A stretch of DNA of 64,000 bases from Branchipolynoe longqiensis (GCA_030323885.1 CM059187.1:131880424-131944423), one strand, 5' to 3'; positions 11,235-22,576 are shown, counted from the stretch's first letter. Made by a program: numbers and translations. Notes: generated from the letters alone by a model not told the origin.

Positions 11235-12216
11235 GAAATGCGGTGACTTGCAATGTCTGACCACTGCCCAGTCCCAGCTAATCGGTCAGCACCTGCGGCT
11301 GAACCCAACCTATCTGAACCACCAGAGCCTGCGGGCCATCCGGCGGGCGTGTGGCTCGGACACGGCCGGGGGCACGATGGGCCCGCTCCGGGCGCACCTC
11401 AGCCAGCACTACCAGGACTCCGAGGGCGACGAGAGTGCGACAGCGGCGCTGGAGCCAAGGGAGCCCAACGCCGTCAACTACGATGTGGTCTACGACAACA
11501 TGCTAATGAAACCACAATCGGGCAGTGGCGGTTGTGGAAACAGCGGCGGAGGCGGAGGCAGTGGGGACTGCGCCGGTGGCCACGACGTCCGGGGGAGGAG
11601 CGCCCGCCGGAATCTGAGCGATGTCCGCAAATACAGGGATAAGGCCATCATCAACGTGCCGCTGGTGTCGTCCGGGCCGGCGCTGGCGCGACTATACAGC
11701 GCCGACGCCGGTGCCGAAGCAGGCGGGTGCCGGAACCTGGCCCTGGACGTGAGGACGCGCAGTGCGACCGGGATCTTGCCGCGGGGTGCTCCGCCGCCGT
11801 CGCCGGGGCTGGGGCTGCCGAAGCCGCCCCGTCTGCTCACCCCGTACAACACCATGACCAGCTTCCACCAGACGCACACGGATGACTCTTTGTGCAGCGG
11901 CTCGTCGTCCGACGACGCCGATGTTGACGGACTGCAGCTGGACAGTTTCCACGCCTGGTCCGACAACAATTCAGACGTCATCTCCGATGATGAGGACTCA
12001 GACGATGTGAGTCTGTGCAGCGGTGGCTGGGGCGGCAGGGGAGGCCGGGGTGGCCGGGGTGGCCGGGGTGGCCGGGGTGGCCACGGGTTTCGCGGTGGCA
12101 TAGTCGGCAGAGGCAGAAGCGGCGGCGGTGGTGGTATTGGTTGTGGCGGTGGCGGCGGTGGTGGTGGCGGTGGCAGCGGTGGTGACATGCTGCGGAATAA
12201 GGGTGCACGCGTCTGA
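11235..12216 (+). CDS. terminal coding exon of the membrane receptor: cytoplasmic tail with NPTY, YDNM and RGG repeats
   Basis: The exon starts after a CAG acceptor; its first G completes the Arg codon split from 3135, and the frame stays open to TGA at 12214-12216. It encodes about 325 residues of predicted cytoplasmic tail. NPTY (11302-11313) matches the NPxY signal used by PTB-domain adaptors and for clathrin sorting. YDNM (11491-11502) fits both YxxM (PI3-kinase SH2) and YxN (Grb2 SH2) consensus sites. Two acidic serine clusters (DDSLCSGSSSDDADVDG; SDNNSDVISDDEDSDD) lie at about 11880-12010. The last 70 residues are RGG repeats followed by poly-Gly, ending KGARV. GC content and codon periodicity differ sharply from the AT-rich intron. 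RGG repeats are normally RNA-binding or methyl-arginine sequences and are odd here; simple repeat expansion is possible. The family is not recognised. Confidence 0.8.
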
Positions 12217-12812
12217 GCTACCAGGACTGAGCATGCGCACGAGAGACAACGATAGCTGCCATTATTGTAGTCTTATTGAAATACGCCATGCCTACTTATG
12301 GCCGTGGCTCAGGAGGCTTCCCGACACGCGCATGGACCGGAAGTGGCATGAAAGCAACGCGCATGCGCACGTCACCGGGGGAAGCATCCGTCCTCCAATG
12401 ACCGCAGAGGAAGGGGAGAGTCAGTCGAACATTGGGAGACGGGGGAGGGGGGAGGGGGCGGGGGAGGCGGGGGACGAGTAGGAGGCTGAGGTGGTGGAGA
12501 GGGGTGGAGAGAGGAGACGCAAGCGCTAGTCAGCAATGCAAGGCAGGAGACAAAAGCCGGGATCTAACATGATCCTCTCCCCCTGGTGGTGAGCGGCCGA
12601 AGCGATGCGTGCGTGACGCAGCTCTTTGTAACCATCATTAGAATTCAAATAGACAGAGGCGGCCATCTTGAGTTACCCCGCCAGCGGCACACACGAGTAC
12701 ATTGTGAGCGTCACAATGATGAACATCTGAGTCCGCTGTTAGGAACTTGGTCTTCAATTAATTCCTCGACAACTTTCACTCAAAATACAAAAATAATACC
12801 TGTAAAATATGA
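12217..12812 (+). other. probable 3' untranslated and downstream sequence of the receptor gene
   Basis: GC-rich non-coding sequence follows the stop codon, with short GGGGGAGG runs near 12445. I found no AATAAA in the first 900 bases, so the transcript end is not placed. Confidence 0.4.
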
Positions 12813-13012
12813 GAACTGGGGAGAGAGCGAGAGAGGGAGGGGAAGAGAGAGAGAGGGAGAGACAGCGACAGAGAGAGAGAGAGGCGGAGAGAGAGACAAG
12901 GAGAGAACGAGAGAGTGGGAGGGAGAGGGACGAAGCCAAATACAGAGAGATGCGAGAGAGATACAGAGAGATACGGATAGAGAGTGAGGGTAGGGGAGAG
13001 ATGCGTGGGGGA
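12813..13012. repeat. GAGA-type purine tract
   Basis: About 200 bases of near-uninterrupted GAGAGAGA/GGGAGA purines. Reading frames on both strands here (RERERER or SLSLSL) are artefacts. Confidence 0.9.
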
Positions 13013-13524
13013 GAACCGGAAAGAAAAAGAAATACTGCCAATAACATTCCTCAGACAGTTTCCGGTTTATATGCTTCTGACAAAAACCGCATTTATTAAT
13101 AGAATAGCTTTCTTTGTCAATGAATCAAACCTGACTGGTGTTAGAAATTGTTCATTTTGTAGAGTTGCATATTAATTTTGGTGGAAATCATCAGCGGAGT
13201 GTATAGCTATATTAGTTAAGAGGTGAGTCCATTGCCGACAGGTTTTACCAAAACAAAGCCGAGAAGGTAATGCACATAAATACACTCAGAGCAAGTCCCT
13301 CCTAGTCCTAGCAACCAGGTCTCGTATCTCAAATCCAACAAATACTTATGGCCCAATTAACAAGAAATACAGAGCAACTCCCTCAGGGCGATCAGTCCTC
13401 GTATATCCTGTCCTACCAAAGCTATAGCCAATGTAAAGCGTCTGTCGCCCCCACCGCCGCCCTACCGCACCCACCCCCACCCAACCCCCGCTCTCCCACT
13501 CCACGTCTCAAGTTTGATTCGTGT

Positions 13525-13885
13525 TTAAAGTTGCATTGTCAAATGGCTTTGAGTTTGGGTCACTTTCTGAGATAAATATATTATGTTGATCGTTATAATG
13601 TAACTTACTTTAGGTTAAAGTAACTTTGCTTTGAAATGACTAACTTATGATATATTTGAGCTGCGGACATGCAGAATTATTGTTGGCATTCTTGTCAAAC
13701 CTCTAACTCCATCAGCTTCAGTAATAACAGGTTCTAACTTATATTAAATGACATAGTATGCCCTTCTATGTAACAACATATACTTAATGAGTGCACCATT
13801 ATCCCAGTTGCATATCTAGATTCAAATCTAGATAAGTGTTTTGATTGTGAAAATCTTATGTTTTTATCGCACGCTGCAGTTTTAA
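13525..13885 (+). mobile_element. family T MITE, near full length
   Basis: It runs from TTAAAGTTGCATTGTCAAATG to GCACGCTGCAGTTTTAA with all family blocks in order (TCTGAGATAAATATATTA, TATAATGTAACTTACTTTAG, ACAGGTTCT). It is moderately diverged from other copies. Confidence 0.8.
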
Positions 13886-14394
13886 TTGGTAAGACTAAGA
13901 TATGTATTTCCACTCACCACTGTAAGCGTGTTAATCTAGAATTTGGAATAGTCCACATTTTGGCATAGCGGTCCACCAGCAAACAAACAAATCAACAAAC
14001 ACAGACATTATGTCCACCCAATTAGAGCTGTCCGCCAAGTACTGCTTCTGTGCATGGATAGTGTACTAAACCTTAGAGTTTATGCTCTCTTTATAACACA
14101 GGCACACGGCATGTGGTTGATGATCAGCCCCCCCCCCCCCCCAAGTCCTCTTATATTGAGCATATATAGCATACCTCAGGTCTACCTGTACCACACACGA
14201 ATTACACATGCCAGTCACATGAGGCCAGGCGGCAAAATAATAACTGGACATCTATCACCAAACTGTCTACTGTAAAATAATAGTTTGACATCCGCTGACA
14301 AGCTGTCTGCTGCAAAATAATGGTATGATGTCTATTGACAAACTGTTTATTAGCTTGACATCTATTGTCTAGTTATTGCCGGTCACCGTCGCCG

Positions 14395-14765
14395 TTGACG
14401 TCACGGCCCCGGTGTCGCTGTTTAGATTCTCAGTGGGTTTAGAGTCTATGCTCGGGGTTATGCACATGCGCGTATTCGATTAACACGACCCGGGCGACTC
14501 GGGTCACCCGAGTTGCTAGAAATTCAAATAGAACACCGCGAGTGGAGTTGACAAAAACATGTGCCTTGTGCAAAAGGTTTAACCCACCTCTTGGCTGGGG
14601 TTGGCTAGGAGCGATGATGTCACATTTGTGCGTAAAAAAAGTTGCTATGGTCACCCGAATTGATTAATCGAATATGCTGAAATGCCATTCGATTTTTACT
14701 CATGCGCAGAACCCCGAGCATAGACTCTAAACCCGCTAAGAATTTAAAGCGCGACACCGACATTC
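14395..14765. mobile_element. foldback-like inverted-repeat element
   Basis: The left arm GTTTAGAGTCTATGCTCGGG returns as its reverse complement at about 14704-14733. The inverted similarity extends outward through TCTCAGTGGG/CCCGCTAAGA and GGTGTCGC/GCGACACC, giving arms of roughly 70-90 bp around a GC-rich centre with ACTCGGGTCACCCGAGT. There is no coding capacity. It appears once in this window. Confidence 0.65.
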
Positions 14766-15599
14766 GTGCCACCAGCGGCCAGTAGATCAGATAGCTCCGA
14801 GTGCCTCCCTGGTGGAGAAACATAGAAAAGAAACACTGGCGCTGTGTTTGGGGAGGGGGGGGGGAGTGCGGGGGGTGGGGGTTGCGGAGCAGGGGGGGGG
14901 GCGTCAGCAGCATTCCTCTATCGCACTTCACATGAGAATTATTAACACCGCCTGCACATACAAACACCGGTTGTTAATGTTCCGCCAGTGGAATGTGTAT
15001 TTGTACCGCCTAGTCAGATCAAAATTCTGACATATATATGCGCTATGACTTAAGGAGTGCATTGATATAAAGAATTTATAACAAAACAATACAGGATTGG
15101 ATGAGAACAATGGCTCTGGCTGGCCGAAAATCGTAGCCTTTTTATTCAACTTGGTCAAAATTTAGCTGTGAATGGGACAGGTCAATGGTATTGCGTTCCC
15201 ATGCAAGCAGCTCCAAGCTAGCCTGGGTTTGCAATCTTGGGCACAGACCAATGTTGCCCAAGCTGCTCCCGTCCCCAACAAAAGGGAACAGAGGCTGAGT
15301 GGATAAGGCGGTAGCACCTCCAAGCTGGGCACTACCATGCCTCTCGATAAATTATAAATGTATAAGGAGTTCAGGCACACAACTCTGTAAAAACCAATAC
15401 GAAAATTGCGATAAATATTGGAACCAAACCTTCAAAAGGTTACTTTTTTTGCCGTTCATGTTTCTTTGTTCATTACTCCATTACCATTTTGTGCATAAAC
15501 TCGTATTATTATTATATATATATATATATATTGTATATGTATAAGCTGGTGATATTATATTTCACAATAGTGTACTCTACAAATATCAGGTCATATATA

Positions 15600-15735
15600 T
15601 TGTTATATATATGTGTCTATGCTCTAAATTCTGCTATGGGAATATAAACAGACAAACTTCCCCTCCCTTCAGTTCCTCTCGGTTACCTGACCAACACCTA
15701 CCACTTAGACTCTATATATTATGTACTGTTGTCTC
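15600..15735 (+). mobile_element. possible family N-like or Ngaro-repeat-like fragment
   Basis: GCTCTAAATTCTGCTATGGG followed by AATATAAACA parallels the start at 32805 (GCTCTGTAATCTATTATGGG) and, more loosely, the Ngaro A repeat. It follows a (TA)n-rich stretch. Only the 5' block is recognisable. Confidence 0.35.
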
Positions 15736-15755
15736 TAGTTAACTGGCTTCCCGGT

Positions 15756-15756
<1 letters not shown>

Positions 15757-15785
<29 letters not shown>
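15757..15785. repeat. poly-G run of about 29 bases
   Basis: An uninterrupted G homopolymer, prone to length error in sequencing and able to form G-quadruplex. Confidence 0.95.
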
Positions 15786-15786
<1 letters not shown>

Positions 15787-16036
15787 AGCGCTACCTGCGA
15801 GTGGTAACTGAACCAGCCTACCACCATTAAGGCCCTAATTATAAGTATAAATCTTCAACAACAACAAAAATTATTTACTGGTCATATATACATATATATA
15901 TACTATTTTTTATCTACAGTTTTTATACTAAGCATGACAGCCGGGCCACCTTGTCATGCAAGTATTTAATCATGTTAATTAGAGTGAGTCAGCTACAAAA
16001 GGCACACGCTATAATCACACATTGCAATGCTTAGTA

Positions 16037-16431
16037 TAGATAAATGATTCACCCGGTACTTTTTATACACGGGTGACCGACAACGTAGTGTAAATACGTG
16101 CGAAAATAGCTTTAGTATAGAACAGGAAGTAGAATGCCTGCCTCCAGTATCAAATGGGTACTTATATCAGCACAGAGTTGGTGAAATGGGAGAGAATGCA
16201 AAAAGACAAGATGGCAGCATTGGAACGCTGTGGATTTCATATTTAAATTCTATTAAACTATATGTTTTATTATATTTTTCAACTCAAAGGTAGCGGGGAA
16301 ATATGAATATATATATATAAAGAATAAGTGTTGATTCTTAGATCGTGAAATTAGGCTCTCATTTCATTTCCCCGTATTTTCGACCGTTTTTATATAGGGC
16401 TACTGCGAGTACAGGGTGAATCCTTTATCTA
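16037..16431. mobile_element. Mutator-like MITE (family M), copy 2
   Basis: This 395-bp copy has ends TAGATAAATGATTCACCC and GGTGAATCCTTTATCTA. It is flanked by TGCTTAGTA (16028-16036) and TGCTTAGCA (16432-16440), a 9-bp duplication with one mismatch. The interior matches the copy at 6890 over almost its full length. Confidence 0.85.
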
Positions 16432-16537
16432 TGCTTAGCATTATTTAAAGATGTGACTTCTAGCTTCTTTAATTACATCATCACGCATTTTATTTTAAGG
16501 TTTCGCTCAAGACGCGCAATCCCTTTATACAGCGAGA

Positions 16538-16574
16538 GTAAAGCACACATTATTACCAATAATGTGTGCTTTAC
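16538..16574. repeat. perfect 17-bp inverted repeat with 3-nt loop
   Basis: Arm GTAAAGCACACATTATT (16538-16554), loop ACC, and an exact reverse-complement arm at 16558-16574. It could extrude as a cruciform or fold as an RNA hairpin; no function is shown. Confidence 0.9.
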
Positions 16575-16924
16575 TAATAATATTAGTGCAATTAAAGTGT
16601 AATCCTAAATCTGGCGCTTCCAAACTGGAGCCGTCGTCGTCAGCTTGGCGTGGTAATAATACCCGCCACTGTAAAGCACTCATTTATCACATGCAGTGCC
16701 CTTCCTAAATAACACTCCACTATTGGATCCGTCCGAAGGTGCTGTGCTTTAGGGGGTGGAGGCCCATGTGACGGTGCGGTGCCTGGGGGTTGTGTGGGTC
16801 TTTATTACTACTAGACGCGCCAGCAGTCAATGTTTACTGTGTGGATCCTGGGTCTATTTGTCTTAATTAGTGGCCACACGGCAGGTCCTGACTTAGGTAC
16901 AGCGACACCCACTTAAAGACCAAG

Positions 16925-18125
16925 TATCACCGGATGTGAAACTAACAGATTGGGGATTTGATCCCGGTCTTGCTTGATTCACATTGTCTGCTTACTCCTG
17001 ATGTAAAACCAACAGATTGAGATTTGCTCATTGTCTTGGTTCACATTGTCGCTGCTTACTCCTGATGTAACACCACACATCGAGATTTGCCCCTTTCTTG
17101 TAAAACAACAGATTGAGATTTTCTCCTTGTCTTGCTTGATTCACATTGTCTGTTTAGTCCTGTTGTAAAACCACAGATTGAGATTTGCCCCTTGCTTGTA
17201 TAACCACAGATTGAGATTTGCCCCTTGCTTGTATAACCACAGATTGAGATTTGCCCCTTTCTTGTAAAACCACAGATTGAGATTTTCTCCTTGTCTTGCT
17301 TGGTTCACATTGTCTGTTTAGTCCTGATGTAAAACCCCAGATTGAGATTTGCCCCTTTCTTGTATAACCCCAGATTGAGATTTGCCCCTTTCTTGTAAAA
17401 CCACAGATTGAGATTTGACCCTTGTCTTGCTTGGTTCACATTGTCTGTTTAGTCCTGATGTATAACCACAGATTGAGATTTGCCCCTTTCTTGTAAAATC
17501 ACAGATTGAGATTTGATCCTTGTCTTCTTTCAGTTCACATTGTCTGCTTACTCCTGATGTAAAACCACAGATTGAGATTTGTCCCTTTCTTGTAAAACCA
17601 CAGATTGAGAGTTGCCCCTTTCTTGTAAAACCACAGATTGAGATTTGATCCTTGTCTTCTTTCAGTTCACATTGTCTGCTTACTCCTGATGTAAAACCAC
17701 AGATTGAGATTTGTCCCTTTCTTGTATAACCACAGATTGAGATTTGCCCCTTTCTTGTAAAACCACAGATTGAGATTTTCTCCTTGTCTTGCTTGGTTCA
17801 CATTGTCTGTTTAGTCCTGATGTAAAACCCCAGATTGAGATTTGCCCCTTTCTTGTATAACCCCAGATTGAGATTTGCCCCTTTCTTGTAAAACCACAGA
17901 TTGAGATTTGACCCTTGTCTTGCTTGGTTCACATTGTCTGTTTAGTCCTGATGTATAACCACAGATTGAGATTTGCCCCTTTCTTGTATAACCACAGATT
18001 GAGATTTGCCCCTTTCTTGTAAAACCACAGATTGAGATTTGATCCTTGTCTTGTTTCACAGTGTCTGCTTACTCCTGATGTAAAAACACAGACTGAGATT
18101 TGTCCCTCTGTTGGTTGGCATTGGG
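16925..18125. repeat. 33-bp minisatellite array with about 493-bp higher-order repeat
   Basis: The base unit is close to ACCACAGATTGAGATTTG plus CCCCTTTCTTGTAAA. It alternates with a longer variant containing TTCACATTGTCTG and TAGTCCTGATGT. About 205 bp starting at 17291 recurs without visible change at 17784, giving a higher-order period near 493 bp. Frames across the array are repeat translations. Confidence 0.9.
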
Positions 18126-18565
18126 TTTTCACTCAGATTGTTCATCTAGAGTTTTATTTGAAAATAGATTAAGTGTTATTTATTAAACATGATCCTATGT
18201 GTTGCCTGTCATACATCACTGGCATTCCACCAAGGTAAAGTGAACATTATGTGTAATTGATATACATAATACATATTATAAGTGTATGTATGTGCACATA
18301 GGTATATGAGACCTATGAGACTGTCTCAAAAGGTGCTAAGCAATATGGGACAAAACGTTGTCCATAGTAATGATCAACATACTATCTGCTTATGCATTTA
18401 CTCAGGATAAACTCATTTGTTTTGTATATGGTGTTTCATAATCCCAATAGAATACATATTTATTTGAAGCAAATGCCCTTGTGTTTTCAGTGTAACCATT
18501 TCTGTGCTGTTTTGTGTCAATCGTTACAATGGACAACACAAATATTAGTTATCACCTTTTGAGAC
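18126..18565. other. unique AT-rich sequence, nothing recognised
   Basis: No coding, repeat or RNA signature is visible between the minisatellite and the (TA)n tract that follows. Confidence 0.4.
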
Positions 18566-18568
18566 AGG

Positions 18569-18570
<2 letters not shown>

Positions 18571-18626
<56 letters not shown>

Positions 18627-18718
18627 TATATGTAGATATGTGTATATGTGTATGCATATATTTATGTATATATATATATATATCTATATTATGTATGTAT
18701 ATGTATATATATACGCAT
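18571..18718. repeat. (TA)n with TATG interruptions
   Basis: About 50 uninterrupted bases of alternating TA, then TGTATATGTG-type imperfect repeats. Confidence 0.9.
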
Positions 18719-19028
18719 AGATGGACATGACTCTATGTGTATGTAGGTCCATAAAGCATTGTTGTTATTTCCTTCATGGGTTGAATTAATTTCGTATAAA
18801 TTATGTTATCTTCAATCTCCAAATGCCCTACCCGACGCTTCGTGTTACAACACCGCTACATGAATGGTGAGCACATGTTAGTAGAACAACTACTGAATCC
18901 TCGCTCAGACAATTGCTAGTAACATGGCCCTAATCGTCACGGGAAATGATGTATTAGACAACAGTCGCCATGGCTCCATCTACCGGCGTCGGCGGTGTTC
19001 AATACCCTTTGGGTATTTTTAAAACTAA

Positions 19029-19768
19029 ATTAAAGCTGTAGCTTCCGATGATTTTGAGTTTCTGTTCTATTGCTGTAGATAAATATAATAGGTTTGAATA
19101 TTAGAATCTAATTTACTTTAATTAAAAGTTATGTTTATTTCAAAGGGCTAACATTGGAGATATTTGAAGTGAAAACATGCCAAAGGAATTTTAACACGCA
19201 TGTCAAAATGCTGGACTCAATTGGTTTCAATAATGACATATTCTATTAAATTGACTAAAGGCTACATTCCTTACACGCGGTATGCGGCATGCGAATGCGA
19301 ATGCGACAAAAAATGGAAAAGCATCTAAGTGAATGGGGGTGATTCCATGCCTCCGAATGCGAATGCGAATGTGAATGTGAATGCGAATGCAGCAACTGAA
19401 TCGGTCCATGTAGCCATAGGTGCGGCATGCGAATGCGAATGCTGCTGTGTTTGCCATAGACAACAATACTGTTCCTTCACAAATTTGGAGGAAAAACCCC
19501 AACAAATGTTGGGGGTTGGCATATATCTATGCCGCATATATGACATTGGCATGCCGCATGCCGCATACCGCATGCCGCATACCGCATGCCGCATACCGCA
19601 TGCCGCATACCGCATGCCGCATACCGCGTGTAAGGAATGCTAACATTACTTGTTGTTATATCTTATATTCTGCAATAAATGTTTAATTACTGCCCCATAT
19701 TCTAAGTTGGATATGTAGGATAAAATCTGGGTAATTGCTTTGGTTTCGATAATGCTATGTTTCATTCT
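19029..19768 (+). mobile_element. family T MITE host copy with a nested family H element
   Basis: Family T begins at TTAAAGCTGTAGC (19029) and runs in family order to TATTAAATTGACTA near 19255. It resumes at about 19662 (GCAATAAATGTTTAATTACT) and runs to a GCTATGTTTCATTCT end, where a SINE starts. The gap between the two parts is the family H copy. Confidence 0.75.
19265..19639. mobile_element. family H inverted-repeat element, copy 2
   Basis: The left end is CATTCCTTACACGCGGTATG and the right end CATACCGCGTGTAAGGAATG, perfect inverted repeats. Inside the right end lies an alternating GCATGCC/GCATACC heptamer array of about 75 bp. Inside the left are GAATGC/GTGAAT hexamers. The centre has GTCCATGTAGCCATAGGTGC and CAATACTGTTCCTTCACAAA, shared with the copy at 43194. 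It is inserted in a family T element. Confidence 0.8.
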
Positions 19769-20093
19769 ACCGGACGTGGTGGCAGAATCGGTAGAGCGCA
19801 GATGTCCCGTGCGAAAGATCGGGTGTTCGAATCCCAGCCGAGTCAAACCAATGACTTATAAAATTGATACTTGTCGTTACCTAGCCAGGCACTCAGCATT
19901 AATAGGAATTGTTAAGGACTGTTTAGCTCAGTGTCACAATAATGTTACTGAGTCAGATATCGGGTCATGGTCCCAGCAGCCTGGTTACCAAGTGGGGCAG
20001 CACTGTAAAGTTGCCATGAGAGCGCAAGGTCACAAGTGCATGGTACCTGTCCTGATATGACCTTAGATGTTGCCAGGACTTAAAACTCCAACA
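19769..20093 (+). mobile_element. full-length tRNA-derived SINE
   Basis: The head has an A-box-like TGGCAGAATCGGTAGAGC and a B-box-like GTGTTCGAATCCC. The body ends in the tail CCTGATATGACCTTAGATGT followed by TGCCAGGAC and CCAACAAC. The same tail occurs at 29120, 31725 and 36220 and, reversed, at 31080 and 57300. At about 325 bp this is the most complete copy. Confidence 0.8.
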
Positions 20094-20211
20094 ACCGACA
20101 AATCACTAATATATAGAGCTTTACGTGATAGATGGGGTGTGAAATTCTTAGCAGCTTGATCCCCAGACCCCTCTCCACACCGACAAGATCACACTGAATA
20201 TTCAGGTATAG

Positions 20212-20578
20212 CAAAGACCCTGTAAAACTAAGACGGCTCACTCAGCCTGTACTGCTTAATCAAAATGATCAAACCCACCACTTGGTGTGCTGGCTGTTCT
20301 CTTGGTTAAACAGTTGCTATATTATAGGTATAAATGTATATATGAATGTGATGATGGCGATGATGATGATGATGATGATGTGTATCTGTTCATAGCAATT
20401 TCATATTGATGTGTATTCATACTTACCTATCTCATGTATAATATAATTGTATGTGTTTACATGTGAAACACCAACCAGCAGCCAGGCTGATCAAACCCAC
20501 CACAAGGTGGCACTGAAAAATTTACATTACCATGGGAGAGATAGGGAGTGAGCCGACTTAGTATTATAGGGTCTTTGG
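20212..20578. mobile_element. 367-bp terminal-inverted-repeat element (CAAAGACCC ends)
   Basis: The ends CAAAGACCCTGTAAAACTAA and (reverse complement) CAAAGACCCTATAATACTAA continue into GGCTCACTC on both sides. GGTATA flanks both ends. An internal inverted similarity includes GATCAAACCCACCAC twice. There is no ORF. Confidence 0.7.
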
Positions 20579-21700
20579 GTATACGGAGCTAATTTGACTA
20601 TTCTTAGTTCATATATTAGGTCAAATAAAAAGTTGGTGATTATCCTTTTGGTAACACAAATCAGGGTCGGTCGGGTGGTTTTAATTTTTAATTTTTATTT
20701 TCAGTAATTTGTTTACATAATTTCAATGGAATTATATAAACACCAATTTCAATGAATGCACATGGTGTTACAGTGTTTACTACTGTCCATACCTAGTTAC
20801 GTATGAGTTATAACATCTGAAGGTTGAATTGCTGCTGCTAGCCCGATGCATTGTTAAGAGGTTTTTTTAATGAAATCTTTTTAAATCAGGGGCGGGCGAT
20901 TGTTCAGGCACGGGCGGGGACGATCACCAGTTTCTTTATTTACTTGGCCTTATGGAAGTAGATATTCAATGATGCAATATGTGTAAGCCTTTGGTACTGT
21001 GTAGTTAGGAGGGTGGGTGGAGAGGGATGCGTGGGTTGCTTTGGCCGACCTGTGACTGTTGGGCCCCAGTCATCGCTAATGGCCTGTTTAACTTTAAGTG
21101 ACGAGGTCTAGTCAAGCAAGGATGCGACAGGACACAGTCACACAGATTAATAGGCTTCTGCTATGAAATGCCAATGACAAGTCGTCAGGCTCTAAAGTGA
21201 CTAATTATATAAAGGGGTTGTCGACAAGCACTCGATTGCAGTGAAAATGTGTCCTGAAACGATGTGAAGAAATTGTCATGTTTTGCTTAGTGTTGATCTT
21301 TTATTAAATGAAGTTAATATATTGTTGGCTATATATATATATGTGTTAGCATGTATTTTCTGCTTGACATCCCATATGGGTTCAATAACAGAATTAGTCC
21401 AGTCAAATTATCTATATTTTCACAAAACCCACCACTAAATGCAACAGAAACGAAAGCAGTTGGAAGTTTAGTTTGGTACCCCAGAGGAAGAAAACCATTA
21501 ATGGTTACACTGTTCCTGCAATTTCTATTGTTAGCAGAATAGTATATGTTTGTGGCATAATGTATGGAAATTGTGAATACAAATGTATTAAAATGTCTAA
21601 AAACAATTGCGCGTTTCAGAGTTTGGCTCATTCTACTTAATTTCAAACTATATACATATAGATATATAGATATATTTCAAACTATATACATATAGACATA
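20579..21700. other. low-copy AT-rich sequence, nothing recognised
   Basis: No open frame above background and no family seen elsewhere in the window. ATATACATATAGA is repeated near 21650-21690. Confidence 0.4.
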
Positions 21701-21709
21701 TATGTTAAA

Positions 21710-22340
21710 CATTTGCTGCGATACACGGTCAACTGAACAAGAGGTTCACACCGCTCGGCAACCCGGCCGCCTGGCAGCTCGGCAGCCCGGCAGCCTAACG
21801 CCAATAAAGGCCGAGTCCTGCTGCACCACGCCGGACAACCAACAACCCGCCCGTCCCTCACACCGCCTCAAGCCGCCCACTCCTCCGCCCCTAAACGTCC
21901 ATGTTATGCGTAATCGTCCATGTCCGCGTACGACGACGCATGAGTGTGTGGGCTGAGTGTGTGTGTGGGGTGGGGTGGGGGTGGGGTGGGGGGGTGGGGG
22001 GACTGTGAGCGACTGTCGGCGCGCATGCGCTAATTAAACGTATCAATCACAATAAATCAGCAGCACGCCCACCTGAATGCCTGACTCCTTGCCTGCTTGC
22101 CTGATTGCCTGCTTGCCTGCTTGCCTGCCTGCCTCTCTGGCCGCGTCCCCAACCCACCCACCCAACGCACCCTGCAACACCGCACTGAATTATTAACCAT
22201 ATTACGGCCGGGTGTGGAGGATGGAGGCAAAGCTTTCAGCAAGAACCAATACAAAAAAATATATCAACAACAACAACAAACTAAACAGCCAGGGGAGGAA
22301 GCCTGCCAGCGATCACAGCTCGATGAAGGCGTTGCGCCTT
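21710..22340. other. GC-rich low-copy segment with short CTGCCTG repeats
   Basis: GC and CpG rise clearly over the AT-rich flanks. GGCAGCCCGGCAGCC and TGCCTGCTTGCC-type repeats are present, plus a GGGGTGGGG run. No splice-bounded coding exon could be supported. Confidence 0.35.
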
Positions 22341-22540
22341 AAATGGCCGTAGTGGCTGCGTTTGGCTTTTGTTTTTCTTAGATTTGTTTGCTGTTTTTTT
22401 TTATTTCATTTTTATTTATTTAGACTTTCAAGCAACTCACAGAAAGCTTTCATTTGGTGGGCTCTTATTGGGAGAGAATGCTCAATAATTCATGCTATAC
22501 CAACGCAGTTGGATTCCGCCTACAAATGGCCAAGGCGGTG

Positions 22541-22576
<36 letters not shown>
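22541..22576. repeat. poly-G run of about 35 bases
   Basis: A G homopolymer followed by GTGGTGGTGG and a kilobase purine tract on the same strand. Confidence 0.95.

Noticed and set aside
11490..12188. 232-residue antisense frame rich in proline
   Set aside because: It is the shadow of the receptor tail exon, whose sense frame is tied to a splice-phase-matched transmembrane exon.
16925..18125. CRISPR-like array
   Set aside because: Units are contiguous, without unique spacers of constant length, and the genome is eukaryotic. It is a minisatellite.
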